Positions 12,101 through 26,100 of a stretch of DNA of 60,000 nucleotides are shown here, one piece after another (position 1 is the first letter of the stretch; each line of letters begins with the position of its first letter). This DNA is from Nematostella vectensis (lineage: Eukaryota; Cnidaria; Anthozoa; Actiniaria; Edwardsiidae): the NCBI RefSeq assembly GCF_932526225.1, contig NC_064034.1, forward strand, positions 9,551,387-9,611,386, written 5' to 3'. The position numbers were made by a program, and so were the translations under genes. Below the pieces are notes generated by a model. It searched no databases and was not told where the DNA came from. It was given only the letters and a program-made list of their open reading frames with translations.

Positions 12101-15100
12101 TTAGAAATAGGAAAGAGGAAAGAAAGGGGGATTCAAGAGCCGAGAAAGGAGAAAACTTCCTCGTTTTTTTTTTCTTGCCACATCCTACGCTCTAGGTCTC
12201 CAATGAACGAAACCCTCAAAAAGCTATAACCACCCAATATTCTGTCTTTTATAGGAATTTTCAAGGATGAAGGGCCTGTCAGTGTTTATATTGATATCAA
12301 CGATGTGCCCGAGCTACAGAAGCACCTGGTACGACGCAAACCTTTTCTGATATGAATTTACAAAAAGAAGGATTTCTCCAAATGTTACCTCACATAGAGT
12401 TCCGCGGCTGATAAAAGCTAATAATAGGTAGAGGAAGGGAATCGAACGCTGTAAGTGACTGCCATGTTCATATTCTTCTTATGTTTAGCAAATTGAAAAA
12501 CGTTTTTATCTACAGCTAAAATATTTCTTTTTGGAGGATGCAACCTGAGTTTTACCCGAATTTTCCTGTGTATTTTTGTGTATTTTTTCCAGGACCTCGA
12601 TGGTTATTTTGTTGTCGGCGGAGGCGTGTCTCTGACGTCACTCATGGCGATAGCTGATAAAAATACCAAAAAGTCAGCGGTCTTCCCAGTACTGAGTCAA
12701 CATCTCAGAGTGGTACGAAGACTGAAATATAATGATTCTACTTGAAAAAAAGTGTGCTTGGGTTCACTGAGAATAAAGAAAACCCAGATGCTTTTTTTCG
12801 GGTAAAAATAAGGGTATCGTCGGTAAGCATTTCAATTATTATCGGTTGCCAGTGGTCATTTGGTTATTATCGGAATGTATTCGGTTTTTGTCGGTAAGCA
12901 TCGGGTATGGTAGGTAAGCATTCGGCTTGTTTTTGTCGGTTAGCATTCGTGTATTGTCAGTGAGCATTTAGTTATCATCGTATGCATTCGGTTGTCGGGA
13001 TAGATATGCAGCGTAGGTAATTGAAGCTCCTTTACTTTGTTTGAATGTCAATTAAAATGACCATGTATGTTTAATTTCAGTTTGGCAACACGCCAGTCAG
13101 AAATGTAAGTTGTGTTCATTGCCTATGATAAGGCTTATGTCTTTGTTTTATAGGGGGGGGGGGGGGGGGGTGAATAGGGGTATGTAAATCCGCCGATCCG
13201 CAACATTTTCGGGGCAAATCCGTGGATCCGCAGACATTTTTAGATCCGCATGATTTGACAGATAAACAATAGCATCGATTGAAATTCATTTAAAATCCGA
13301 AATTCGACCGTCAAAGCTGTCAAAATCCGAAATCCGTGCCCAAATTGTCAACAGTATTTCCAAAATCCGTCAATCCACTGAAATAATCATCAAAACCGTA
13401 ATCCGTGAGCATTTCGGGGCTGAATCCGCCGATCCGCGAACCTATTCACCCCCCCCCCCCCCCCATGAGACTTATGCCTCTAGATGGAAATAAGACATCG
13501 CCGAGAATCTGCATATGTACGATTGAATGATTGGTCACGTCATAATCACGTGGTTTCAGCTTAGCACCATCGCTGGTAACCTGATGCTGGCACACGACCA
13601 TTCCAACTTCCCGTCTGATCTCGTGACAATCATGTCAGCCATCGGGGGATTGGTTATCGTCGGTAAGCATTCGGTTAACTTTCGGTTATTTGTCGGTAAA
13701 TATTCGGTATTGTCGATCATTTGGTTATCATAAGCACACATTTGGCTGCCGGCGGTAAGCGTTCGGGGATCGTCGACTAGCGTTGGGATATCGTCGGCTA
13801 GCATTCGGTTGTCGGCGTAACTGAGTCTTTAATTCTATTGCACCAGTCTTCGGTTAATTTGAGTCCTTAGACAACTCTTAGACGAATGCTGCAGTCAGAA
13901 AGGAACTTTTTATCTTTATCAGCATTATCAGTCTTGGAGGAAGTATTTATAAATTTGATATTATTCTTATCCACTGGTAAAAGCATTGCTCACAGCAAGT
14001 CAAATTCAAGGCATCTTACGAGAGATCTAGCAGGTGAAATGGTTTTGAGCTACTGCTCTTCCAACAACTTTTATTGCGAAAAAGTAATTAATAAACCGTA
14101 TATTTTGTTCATAACAGGAGGCGCACCTATCTCCATTGTAAACATGAAAGATTTCCTCTCTCTTAACATGCACAGGAAGGTAACAACAGTGGAGATACTC
14201 TTTTGCGAATTTCTTGAACACGCTTCACTAACAAACTATTTCTTCCGATCCATTTTAACAGGTGTTGCTGGCACTTGCTATCCCCAAGCTGTCGGACGAC
14301 TTTGTCGTGAGATCGTATAAAATCACGCCTCGGTCTCAGGTGATATTGCATATTATTCATAGACGGTGCTGGTAACATAGCTGGGTTTCCGTCATGACAA
14401 TTGATTTTCCTCTAGAATGTAAATGGTTGTCTATCATTTTTTTTCCTAGCATGCGTAGGTCAATTGCTGTCTGTCGTTTTCTTCTAGAATGTCCATGCAT
14501 ATGCGAATCGTTATCTTTCCATTTTTCCTAGAATGCGCATTCGCATGTGTATAGTGTCAATATTTTCCCCCTAAAATGCGCATGCGTATTTGAATGGTTG
14601 TTCATGGATTTTTCCTAGAATGCACATGCGTATTTGAATGGTTGTCCATCGATTTTTCCTAGAATGCGCATGCGTATTTGAATGGTTGTTCATCGATTTT
14701 TCCTCGAATGCACATGCGTATATGAATGATTGTCCGTCGATTTCTCCTAGAATCTACATGCGTATTTGAATGGTTGTCAATCGACTTTTTCCTAGAATGC
14801 GCATGCGTATGTGAATGGTTGTCTATCGATGCCCGTGAACCGGAAAACCATGATGATCACCAGCAAGCCAAAAATCGTGTTTGGAGGAATTAGACTCAAC
14901 TTTGTAAGCAATTATAACACTAGAACAAAAAATAACGATGATGCAAATAGGAATTTCTTGCTTCGTTCTTTATTGCGTATATTACCCTGTGGCATCTGTT
15001 TTTTTTTTTCGTATATCAGCTTAAGTAAACTAAGTAAACAAAGGAAGCCTTTGACTAAACTTCAACAAGCATGTTTTATTTCAAAATGGTGGTCTGTCCC

Positions 15101-18100
15101 AGATGTACACGGAGACACAGGGCTCTTAATAATACTGAGCTTAATACTATTCTTTCCTTTCTTTCTTCTTCTTTCTGTCTTCTATTACAGTTGCATGCAA
15201 CTAAAACAGAGGAGTTTCTTTTAAACAAAAGACTAACCAACCCCAACACTTTAAAAGGTATGATCAGGGCTTTTAAGGTTTATCTTGAATAGATGTTTTG
15301 TTATGGCTATCAATGTATTTTTTCTTTATTCGCCGCAGGAGCCTTGGAGATTTTGGATGAAGAGATTGTCCCCGACCCAGAATTCATTGCGCACAATGGC
15401 AGTACGGTGGAGTATCACAAGAACCTCACCAAGTCGCTGTTCTACAAGGTGGGGGTTCTCATAGCGGCAAGAGAGACTATTTGGACTATTTTGACATACA
15501 TTGACGTACAGCGTGAATGTTTCTTTTTTCAGTATCGACAACAGCGACGGAGGGAGAACGCGCTTACATGCTTGAGGGCAAAATTACTTTTCTGCCATTG
15601 GGCGCATTTAAGATTAATTAAAAATGCTTTTTATTGTTTGGAAAAGTACGGAAATTAAAACCCAAGTTTTTACTTTTTAAAAGTATGGAAAATTAATCAC
15701 AAATTTTACCCGGCCCATGTTATTTTTTCTTTATAAAAAATGACCCATAATTGAAGTTTCAAGGAAATGCAATGCATGAGACAGAGAATTGCTCTTTTCT
15801 ATTGTTTTTAGCTGCTGCCGTCGTCGTTGCTTGTATATGGTGAATAATCCCTTTTTTTTCAGTTTTACGTTGCAGCGCTTGGCTCAGATGCCTCTTCTCG
15901 GGTTCGTTCGGCAGCAGGGAAAATCCTCCACGAGAGAGCAGTATCCAGCGGACGGCAGAGCTTCGACACAAAGCCTGCACGTTACCCAGTCTCCAAGCCA
16001 ATCCCGAAACTCGCCTCAAAGCTACAGGTTAGATGCTTTGCTAAGTTGGCTAAGTTAGCTAGGTTGGCTGGGTTACCTAGGGTAATTAAAGTTGGCTAGG
16101 TTAGCTAGGTTAACTAAGTTAGCTAAGCTAGCTAGATTGTCTAGGATAACTAGGTTTTGGCTAGGGTAGCTTAGGCTAAATGGGGGTTAAGTAGCAGGGC
16201 TGTTGATCAGAGAAGGGTCGCAGGGAGAAAATAAACATGGCTGAATTTAAAATTGTCATAAATATCAAATTCATTATAGCTGTATACAGTTAAATAGAGG
16301 GCCATAAAACTTGAATAAGGTTATATACATGCCACTATCTTGGATTAATTGATCTTCGTTACACCATTGAGGACTGGCAAAAGGTCCTCCCGTTAAATCC
16401 TAAGGTAGATATACTTGTACCATTCCAGGCATCTGGAGAAGCACAGTATACCGATGATATTCCATTTGTTGGCGGAGAGTTGCACGCGGCCTTTGTTATA
16501 AGTACTCTGGTAAGTGACAAGGCGTATTGATTGTGAATCCCTCGGAAGTCCTGTCTCCCCAAACACACTACATTTACCTGTATAGGGTGGGTCTGCATCT
16601 CTACTGACGGGTTGTCATTTGTATATTAAGCGCAGATAGATACTTGCGCTACAGTACAAGGCGTGTGGCCATAAATGGTTGATAAAATAATTGCGTTCGA
16701 AGATGTTGTCTAATGGTTCGCTGGTTATCGCGCATTTAGTAAGTATTTTTATTTTAGGTTGCAACGACATTTTAATGATTTGTCGTTACAGGGGAACTGC
16801 AAACTCGACCAAATTGATACATCTGAAGCTATGGTGAGTTTTGATCGTAACTACCTCGACTGCATTAAAAGTACGAAACACATATAAACATCGGCATCGT
16901 CACTCTCGTCAGCTTAGTTCAATAACACCAAAACGTCATTATCAGCAATTGCGCTATATTTGACTTCAACAGAAAATGCCTGGTGTGGTTCGCTTTATTG
17001 ACGCTAAAGATATCCCAGGAGATAACTATTATGGCAACGCTTTCATCCCGGGACCGCGTGAAGGGGTATGTGTGAAATAATAGTGTCAATCCCGAGCCTT
17101 ACCAATTCAATCCCGAGTATTACCGATTCACTTCCGAGAATTACCGATTCACTCTTGAGTATTACTGATTCAATCCCGAGTATAACCGATTCAATACCGA
17201 GTATAAACGATTTAATCACGAGTATACCGGCTCACTTCCAAGTATTACCGATCCACTCCCGAGTATTGCCGGTTTACTTAGCCGAGTATTAATGACTCCC
17301 GTTAATTACCGGCCCACTTCCGAGTAATACCTATTTACTCCCGAGTATAGTAGTCACTTCCAGGTATGACATAAAAATTAAGTAATTACAGCAACCCTCA
17401 AATGTACCAAGCCCCTTTCAAGTGGTGCCACGCCCGAGTCATCACCGAAGTAGTACGATGCATTTCCGGGAAGCAGCGACAGGATTCTCATTATTTCTAT
17501 TTCAAATTCCTGCTCAAGGTGTTTTGTGAGAGGGATGTCCTCTACCCGGGCCACGCCTTAGGCGTAATTATAGCAGGTGCGTATATGAGTACATGTCGAT
17601 TCTTTGATGATTTCTTATTGTTTATTGTTTTTCTCATCTCGCGGCATGTTCAGACACACAGCGTCACGCGGATGAAGCAGCGGTAGCAGTAAAGATCGCT
17701 TACAAAGACGTCAAGCCGCCAATCCTTTCGATTCAGGACGCTATCAAAGCTAAATCATTTGCGGAAAAGTGTCCTTGGGTTAGAGACATAAACGTTGGTG
17801 ACGTACAAGGTAACCACGCCACTCATTAACTAAAAAAATTAACACAGTTATGACGTTGATACACATAGATTTGCAAATCTTCTTCCCTCATCAGCAAATT
17901 CCCCTCCCTCAACAGCAAATTCTCTTCCCTCATCAGCAAATTCTCTTCCCTCATCAGCAAATCCGCTTCCCTCAACAGCAAATCCTCTTCCCTCATCAGA
18001 AAATTCTCTTCCCTCATCAGCAAATTCTCTTTCCTCATCAGCAAATTCCCCTCCCTAAACAGCAAATCCCCCTCCCTCAACAGCAAATCCACCTCCCTCA

Positions 18101-21100
18101 ACAGCAATCCTCTTCCCTTATCAGCAAATCCTCTTCCCTCAACAGCAAATCATCTTCCCTCATCAGCAAATCCTCTTCCCTCATCAGCAAATCCTATTAT
18201 TATTATCACTTTTAATAGCGTTGTCTTCCTCTGTTCTAGCGGTTTTCAAGACATCTGATCACGTCATCAGCGGGCAAATATCAGCTGGAGGGCAGCACCA
18301 CTATCACATGGAGACACAGGTACAATACATCATACCATATATGGAGACACGGGTACAATACATCATACCATATATGGAGACACGGGTACAATACATCATA
18401 CCATATATGGAGACACAGGTACAATACATCATACCATATATGGAGACACAGGTACAATACATCATACCATATATGGAGACACGGGTACAATACATCATAC
18501 CATATATGGAGAGACGGGTACAATACATCATACCATATATGGAGACACGGGTACAATAAATCATACCATATATGGAGACACGGGTACAATACATCATACC
18601 ATATATGGAGACACGGGTACAATACATCATACCATATATGGAGACACGGGTACAATACATCATACCATATATGAAGACACAGGTACAATACATCATACCA
18701 TATATGGAAACACAGGTACAATACATCATACCATATATGGAAACACAGGTACAATACATCATACCATATATGGTTATGCAGGCACAATACATCATACTAT
18801 ATATGGAAACACAGGTACAATATATCATACCAAATATGGGTAAAGAGGTACAATTATTTTACCATATTGGGAAACATAGGTACAGTATATCATACCATAT
18901 ATGGAGAAATTAGCACCAAAAGTGCCTTTTACTATATATGGAGAAACAAGAATTCGTATTGTTATGGAGATAGGCACATGCCTAAATTAGGCAAATGCCT
19001 AAATATCCTCTAACAATAATGAGGTCCTTAGGGGCATATGCTGAAAATAACTCCATTCTACATACGTTGACATAGGAATAGGCTTATATTAACCATTCCA
19101 TGCAATGACTACAAAACCATGAAATATATCACGTGGCAGGTTGCTTTGAGTATCCCGGATGAGGACGGCATGAAGGTGTACAGCGCTTGTCAGGGTCCGG
19201 GTATGGTGCAATCAGCGGTGGCACGAGTGCTAGGGATACCAGCTAGCCAGTAAGTGCACAAATACTAAGTACAGTATACCATACCATATATGGACACAGA
19301 GGTCAATATATCATGCCATATATATTGACAAAAGTACGACAATCATACCATATATGGATAAAGAGGTACAACATATCATACCATATATGGATAAAGAGGT
19401 ACAATATATCATGCCATATACAGCTATTTCAATAAACGTTGTCAAAGAGCGCTCTGCCGCACGCTCCCATACTGCGAGGTAGTATGGGTAACATATGTTG
19501 TTCAAGCCATCCTTCACCGCCAACTCAAACTTCGTTGAACGCTATCAGGATGGCAGGGAGAACCCAAAAAGCTGTCATACTTTGCGCTTAATTTTAAACT
19601 AGTTTTGATAAAATTCACTCGTTTATGTATTCCTAAAAAAACTATAGTAAAACCTAGAATCTTATTACTAGCATAACCTGTACCATCCAGATAACTCGCC
19701 AGCGAAGGTCTTCACTATAAGACTGAGGCATATTTACGCCCTGAAAACAAACTTTTCCATCCAGATAACTCGCCAGCGAAGGTCTTCACTATAAGACTGA
19801 GGCATATTTACTCCCTGAAAACAAACTTTACCATCCAGATAACTCGCCAGCGAAGGTCTTCACTATAAGACTGAGGCATATTTACGCCCTGAAAACAAAC
19901 TTTACCATCCAAATAACTCGCCAGCGAAGGTCTTCACTATAAGACTGCGGCATATTTTTGCCCTGAAATCAAACTAAAAACCTTAAACAACATATATTAC
20001 CCATACCACCTCGCGGTATGGGCGCGTGCGGCAGAGCGCTCTTAGACAAGGTACAATGTATCATACCATATATGGTGACGAAGGTACAATGTATCATACC
20101 ATATATGGTGACACAAATACAATATATCATACCATATATGGTGACGTAGGTAACAATGTATCATACCATATATGGATACATAAATACAATGTATCACAGC
20201 ATATATGGCGAATCCGTCGTCTAAGTAGGTAATATGTTTTCTCTTTTGTTTGATATAGCATTGATGTGATCACCAGGCGACTTGGCGGAAGTTTTGGTGG
20301 CAAAGCCTCAAGAGCCAATCACATTGCTTGTGCGTGCGCGCTTGCAGCCAAAGTGATTGACAGGTACAACACAGCACCTCCCTTGCTTTCTCGGCAACGC
20401 TCTGTCAAAGTAATGTCGGCAAATTCTTGAAATACCTTAACAGGCCGGTGAGATTGAATATGAACTTCAACACTCAGCTGACCATGTGCGGTGGAAGACA
20501 TTCACATATGGCAAAGTACAAGGTAAGAACACCCGCTAAAACCAGCAACACGTATTATCTTAACCCGTATCCCGCAAGCCGTACAGCCCACGGGACCCGT
20601 ATCCCGTAACCTGTATAACCCACAAAACCCGTAGCCCGTAACCTGTATAACCCTCGAAATCCGTATCCCGTAACCTGTATAACCCTCGAAACCCGTATCC
20701 CGCAACCTATAACCCTCGAAACCCGTATCCCGTAACCTGTATAACCCTCGAAACTCGTATCCCGTAACCTGTATAACCCTCGAAACCCGTATCCCGTAAC
20801 CTGTATAACCCTCGAAACCCGTATCCCGCAACCCGTATAACCCTCGAAACCAGTATCCCGTAACCTGTATAACCCTCGAAACCCGTATCCCGTAACCCGT
20901 ATAACCCTCGAAACCAGTATCCCGCAACCCGTATAACCCTCGAAACCCGTATATCGCAACCCGTATAACATTTGAAACCCGTATCCCGCAACCCGTATAA
21001 CCCTCGAAACCAGTCTCCCGCAACCCGTATAACCCTCGAAACCAGTATCCCGCAACCCGTATAACCCTCGAAACCCGTATATCGCAACCCGTATAACATT

Positions 21101-22711
21101 TGAAACCAGTATCCCGCAACCTGTATAACCCTCGAAACCAGTATCCCGCAACCCGTATAACATTCGAAACCAGTATCCCGCAACCCGTATAACCCTCGAA
21201 ACCCGTATATCGCAACCCGTATAACATTTGAAACCAGTATCCCGCAACCTGTATAACCCTCGAAACCAGTATCCCGTAACCCGTATAACCCTCGAAACCA
21301 GTATCCCGCAACCCGTATAACCCTCGAAACCAGTATCCCGCAACCCGTATAACATTCGAAACCAGTATCCCGCAACCCGTATAACCCTCGAAACCCGTAT
21401 ATCGCAACCCGTATAACATTCGAAACCAGTATCCCGCAACCCGTATAACCCTCGAAACCCGTATCCCGCAACCCGTATAACCCTCGAAACCCGTATCCCG
21501 CAACCCGTATATCCTTTGAAACCTGTATCCCGCAACCCGTATAACCCTCGAAACCAGTATCCCGCAACCCGTATAACATTCGAAACCAGTATCCCGCAAC
21601 CCGTATAACCCTCGAAACCCGTATCCCGCAACCCGTATAACCTTCGAAACCTGTATCCCGCAACCCGTATAACCCTCGAAACCCGTATCCCGCAACCCGT
21701 ATAACATCCGAAACATGTATCCCACAACCCGTATAACCCTCGAAACCCGTATCCCGCATTCCATATAATCCTCGAAACCTCTATCTCGCAACCCGTATAA
21801 CCCTTACAACCCGTATAACCTTCGAAACCCTTACCCCACCCGTATAACCCTCGAAAACCGTGTCCCGCAACCCGTATAACCCTCAAAACCCGTAGCCCGT
21901 AACCCGTAGAACCCTCGAAATCCTTATCCCACCCGTATAACCCTCGCAACCCGTATAACCCTCGAAATCCTTATCCCACCCGTACAACCCTTCTTTCAAA
22001 TAAGAAATATGATCAAAGTTTATCTGAGGCTCTGCTTTCTTGACGTTTACGGATCTTGGCGCTCTAGAAAGTCTAGCGGAAATGACGACTTGGACCTTTA
22101 TACCGCAGGTCCTTCTTTTAACGAGGTCGTTATAAAGTAGGAAGCATTATTTATAGACTTCTATGTTTTTCGAGCGCGTTCAACTGTACTAAGGAGCTTG
22201 TTGTCACAGGTCTCGTTTGACGATAAGGGTGTCTTGCTAGCGGTCGAGCTGGACTGCTACTCCGACACAGGATGTACGCCTGAAGACAGCGACCTCTCGG
22301 GACTCATGGGCCACTGGGATAACCGTAAGGACACCAACACTTGTTCTTTTGCTTTGTATATGCTATTAAGAGGAGAGAGAATGTTATCCTATTTCTTTTT
22401 TTTTTACTTAAAAGTAAAATTCCAAGATTGTGTGCTGGCTTATATTTAATGTTTATTGACCGTCGTTTTGCCAAGGCAATGTCACAACTTGTTGCCTATT
22501 TGTAGTTTATTTTTGCCAAAACTGGAAGATCCGCCACACTGCGTGCCTTACCACAAAGTCATCCAGGACGTGGTGCAGGGCTCCAGGTTAGTCTGTCATC
22601 ATCATCATCACCACCAACACCACCACCACCACCACCACCACCACCACCACCACCACCACCACCACCACCACCACCACCACCACCACCACCACCACCACCA
22701 CCACCACCACC

Positions 22712-22760
<49 letters not shown>

Positions 22761-23118
22761 CCACAATCTATATAATTACACTATAACCACCACCACTATC
22801 ATCATCAACACTACTTTAATCAGCACCAGCGTCATCACCATCATCATAATCAATATCATCATCATCATACCCACTATCACTACCACGGACACCATCATGG
22901 TCACCATCATGGTCACCATCATGGTCACCATCATCATCATCATTACCACAATCTATATAATTACCACTATAACCACCACCACTATCATCATCAACACGGA
23001 AACACTACTATAATCATCATCAGCGTCATCACCATCACCATCATCATAATCAATGTCATCATCATCATACCCACTATCACTACCACCACCATCATGGTCA
23101 TCATCATCATCATCATGG

Positions 23119-23151
<33 letters not shown>

Positions 23152-26100
23152 ATATCATCATTATTCCCACCACCATAACACGCACCAGCATCATCATTGT
23201 TGTCATCACCATTATCCCCGCCGCCACCATCACCCGAACTATCACTTCCATCGTCATCACTCCAAGACTATTCATTGTACCAGCAAACGATACTGAGATT
23301 ATATGCAGGTCGTATACAGGCCGTGTTTTTCATTGAGTCCATCATGGAGCATGTGGCGCGCAAGTTGAACAAGACGCCCGAGGAAGTTCGAGAGATCAAT
23401 CTGTACAGAAAAGGACAGGTAAAAAATGGGTCAGAAAAGACGGCGAGAAAGTACAAAAGATTAAACTGTACAGGGAAGGACAGGTATGAAATGGCTCAGA
23501 AAACACGCCGAGAGAGCAAAAAGATTAAACTGTACAGGAAAGGACAGGTATAAAATGGGTCAGAAAAGACGCCGAGGAATAACAAGAGGTTAAACTATAC
23601 AGGAAAGGACAGGTATGAAAGACGCCGAGTAAGTACAAAAAATTAAACTGTACAGGAAAGGACAGGGATCTTGTCAATATGCAGTATATGCAACCGGGAT
23701 GCGAACTACACTGTAAAGATGGTGGGATTAAGGCGAACCGAGGGCTGTCAATCACTACCTTAGTAACCTTCTACCTTAGTAACCTTCTCGAGTTTTTGTG
23801 ATTCTGCAGATAACCCCGCTTGGATATACAATTCCTTATTGCAACATCAGGCGTTTGTGGAAAGGTAGGCAGCAATGCACAAAGGATCAATAGAAAAAGT
23901 AAGTCAATGTATGAATAAATTGATATGTTATCTCTTTCAGAGCTCCAACAGTCGGCAGAGTTTGCAAAAAGAAAAGTTGAAGTTGAAAGTTTCAATAAGG
24001 TAAAAACATCAAAAACCTTATGTTTCGATTATTATTTTTCAACTCTATGATCTAGACTGCAGTATTCGACTTGTCTACTCTTCTGTGTCTCAGGCGAATC
24101 GTTGGCGCAAGCGAGGTTTGGCATTGTGCCCCGGTAAATTCAACATAGATCCGCAAACCCAAACGTTCACAGTGCTGGTAACAGTCTACAAGGCGGACGG
24201 GACGGTGGCCGTGACGCATGGCGGGATAGAGATGGGCCAAGGCATCAACGTCAAGGTATACTGTAGGGGGAAGTAGTCATCATCGTCGTAGTCGTCATTG
24301 TCCTCATCGTCATCGTCGTCTCCGTCATCATCATCGTCGTCGTCATTGTCCTTATCAACATCGTCATCGTCATTGTCATCGTTATTATCATTATCGTCAT
24401 CATCATTGTCATTATATGATCATCATTATCAGTCATAGCCTTAACATGATCATCATCACAAAATGCTGTGTTATTGGCTAAGTCAATTCAGTATAGTCTT
24501 TTATATCTATGATATCTTCATTGCCAGGTAGCACAAGTCGCCGCCCGCACTCTGGGAATACCAATGGAGAAAGTCACCATTAAACAAAACACTACGCACG
24601 TCTCGCCGAACGGTGTGAAAATACTTCTACTTTATATTAAGAGCCCACTTTAGTTATGGTTTAAGCAGATATTGGAAGACCCATAATGCGAAGAAATCTT
24701 TCAGTTTTCTACCTATCTAATCACAGGCTATAGGATAATCTGACTCCGAAATGAAGTCTAATGTCTTGTTAGTGTTGAATAAAGCACGTAACGACGCGCT
24801 ATGTAACCGCCGCCGCCAAACGCGCCGCTGGGACAGGGCTCGCTGGAGGAGCGAAACCAAGGCGAATACATCCAGTCAACGTAGGAATACGTGCTTTATT
24901 CAACACTAACAAGACATTAGACTTCATTTCGGAGTCAGATTATCCTATAGCCCGTGATCTAATAATGGTTAATACTAGCCATCCTAGCTAGCACTCAAAA
25001 TTTAATAGCATGTTTGTCCCCTAGGATTTTTTTATACAGAAAAAATATAAGATATTTGCTATTAAGATGTTGTTTTCAGGTTCAATCACGGGAGGGAGTA
25101 TAACAAGCGATCTTTGCTGCAAGGTAATATGTTATTTCTAACCCACAGTTGCACGCCAAAACAAAGATATAAGATATTTGATGCATTTATTATCTTCTTG
25201 CTTGCGAATTATTATATTCGTCTTTTACTGTCGAATTCGTTGCATCGCGACCCGGGTTGACAAAACACGATTTGTTTTGGTTTTCTGTTCCGTCAGTAAA
25301 ACCATTCTGAGCCAATCAGAGCCTCGCTTTGTGCACTTCCCTGGCTATCCTTTGGACGAAAACCACACAGGCGAGAGATGTCAAGAATCTGATTGGCTTA
25401 GAATAATTTGACTGACGGAACAGAAAATCCCAAAAGACAAAAACAAATCGATGTTTTGAAAATGAGGAGTCACGATACAACAAATTCGACAGTAAAGGTT
25501 TGAAAAGAAAGGTGGAAAAACAAGTGCAAATACCCTATTTTAACGTGTCAATGAGTTCAGCTTGTGATAGCTAATTGTGGACACATGACATCCAGCTTAT
25601 CACCCTTTTCCGCGAAGACGAGAGATTTACAGTCCCCAATGTAGAGAGCCAAGCTTTAACTGTTTGGTTCGAACCCTAAACCTCTTACCACCTACATATC
25701 GTGCTACTTTCTTGTCTTTCTTTTAGGGTACCATGGAAGCGTGTGAGATATTAAACAGGCGTTTGGTCCCTGTCAAAGAACAGATGAAGAAGGCGCCATG
25801 GCCGCAAATGATCGCGTCTGCCGCACTGCAAAAGGTCGACCTGTCAGTCAAACACATGTAAGCCACGCCTCTAAAGCAAGTCATTGCAGAATGTTAGACT
25901 AGCTTCCATTCCTCCACTCATATTACGGCCACATAGCATATCTCTAGATCTCTAGACAGCTAGCATTGAATGACAAGTTTACATGATGAAATTTCGAATT
26001 AACCAACAAATAAGTTTAGTACTTGTTTTACAGGATGGCGCTAATGAGCTGTTTTGCGGGCGTCGAACACGATAGCGTGGTTTTAAAGGGTGTTGCCAAT

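Noticed and set aside
18221-18913. Long frames on both strands with [11 protein letters not shown]-type repeats
   Set aside because: Products of a 33-bp intronic array. Only the first 80 bases from 18240 belong to a supported exon; in-frame use of further donors is kept as a hypothesis.
20502-21949. Minus-strand frames of 350-464 codons
   Set aside because: They are readings of a 32-bp tandem repeat that has no stop in any of the three minus frames. All three encode the same 32-residue cycle.
22456-23336. His-rich and Ile/Met-rich frames
   Set aside because: Translations of (CAC)n and (CAT)n microsatellite DNA. The real exon at 22506-22586 uses a different frame.
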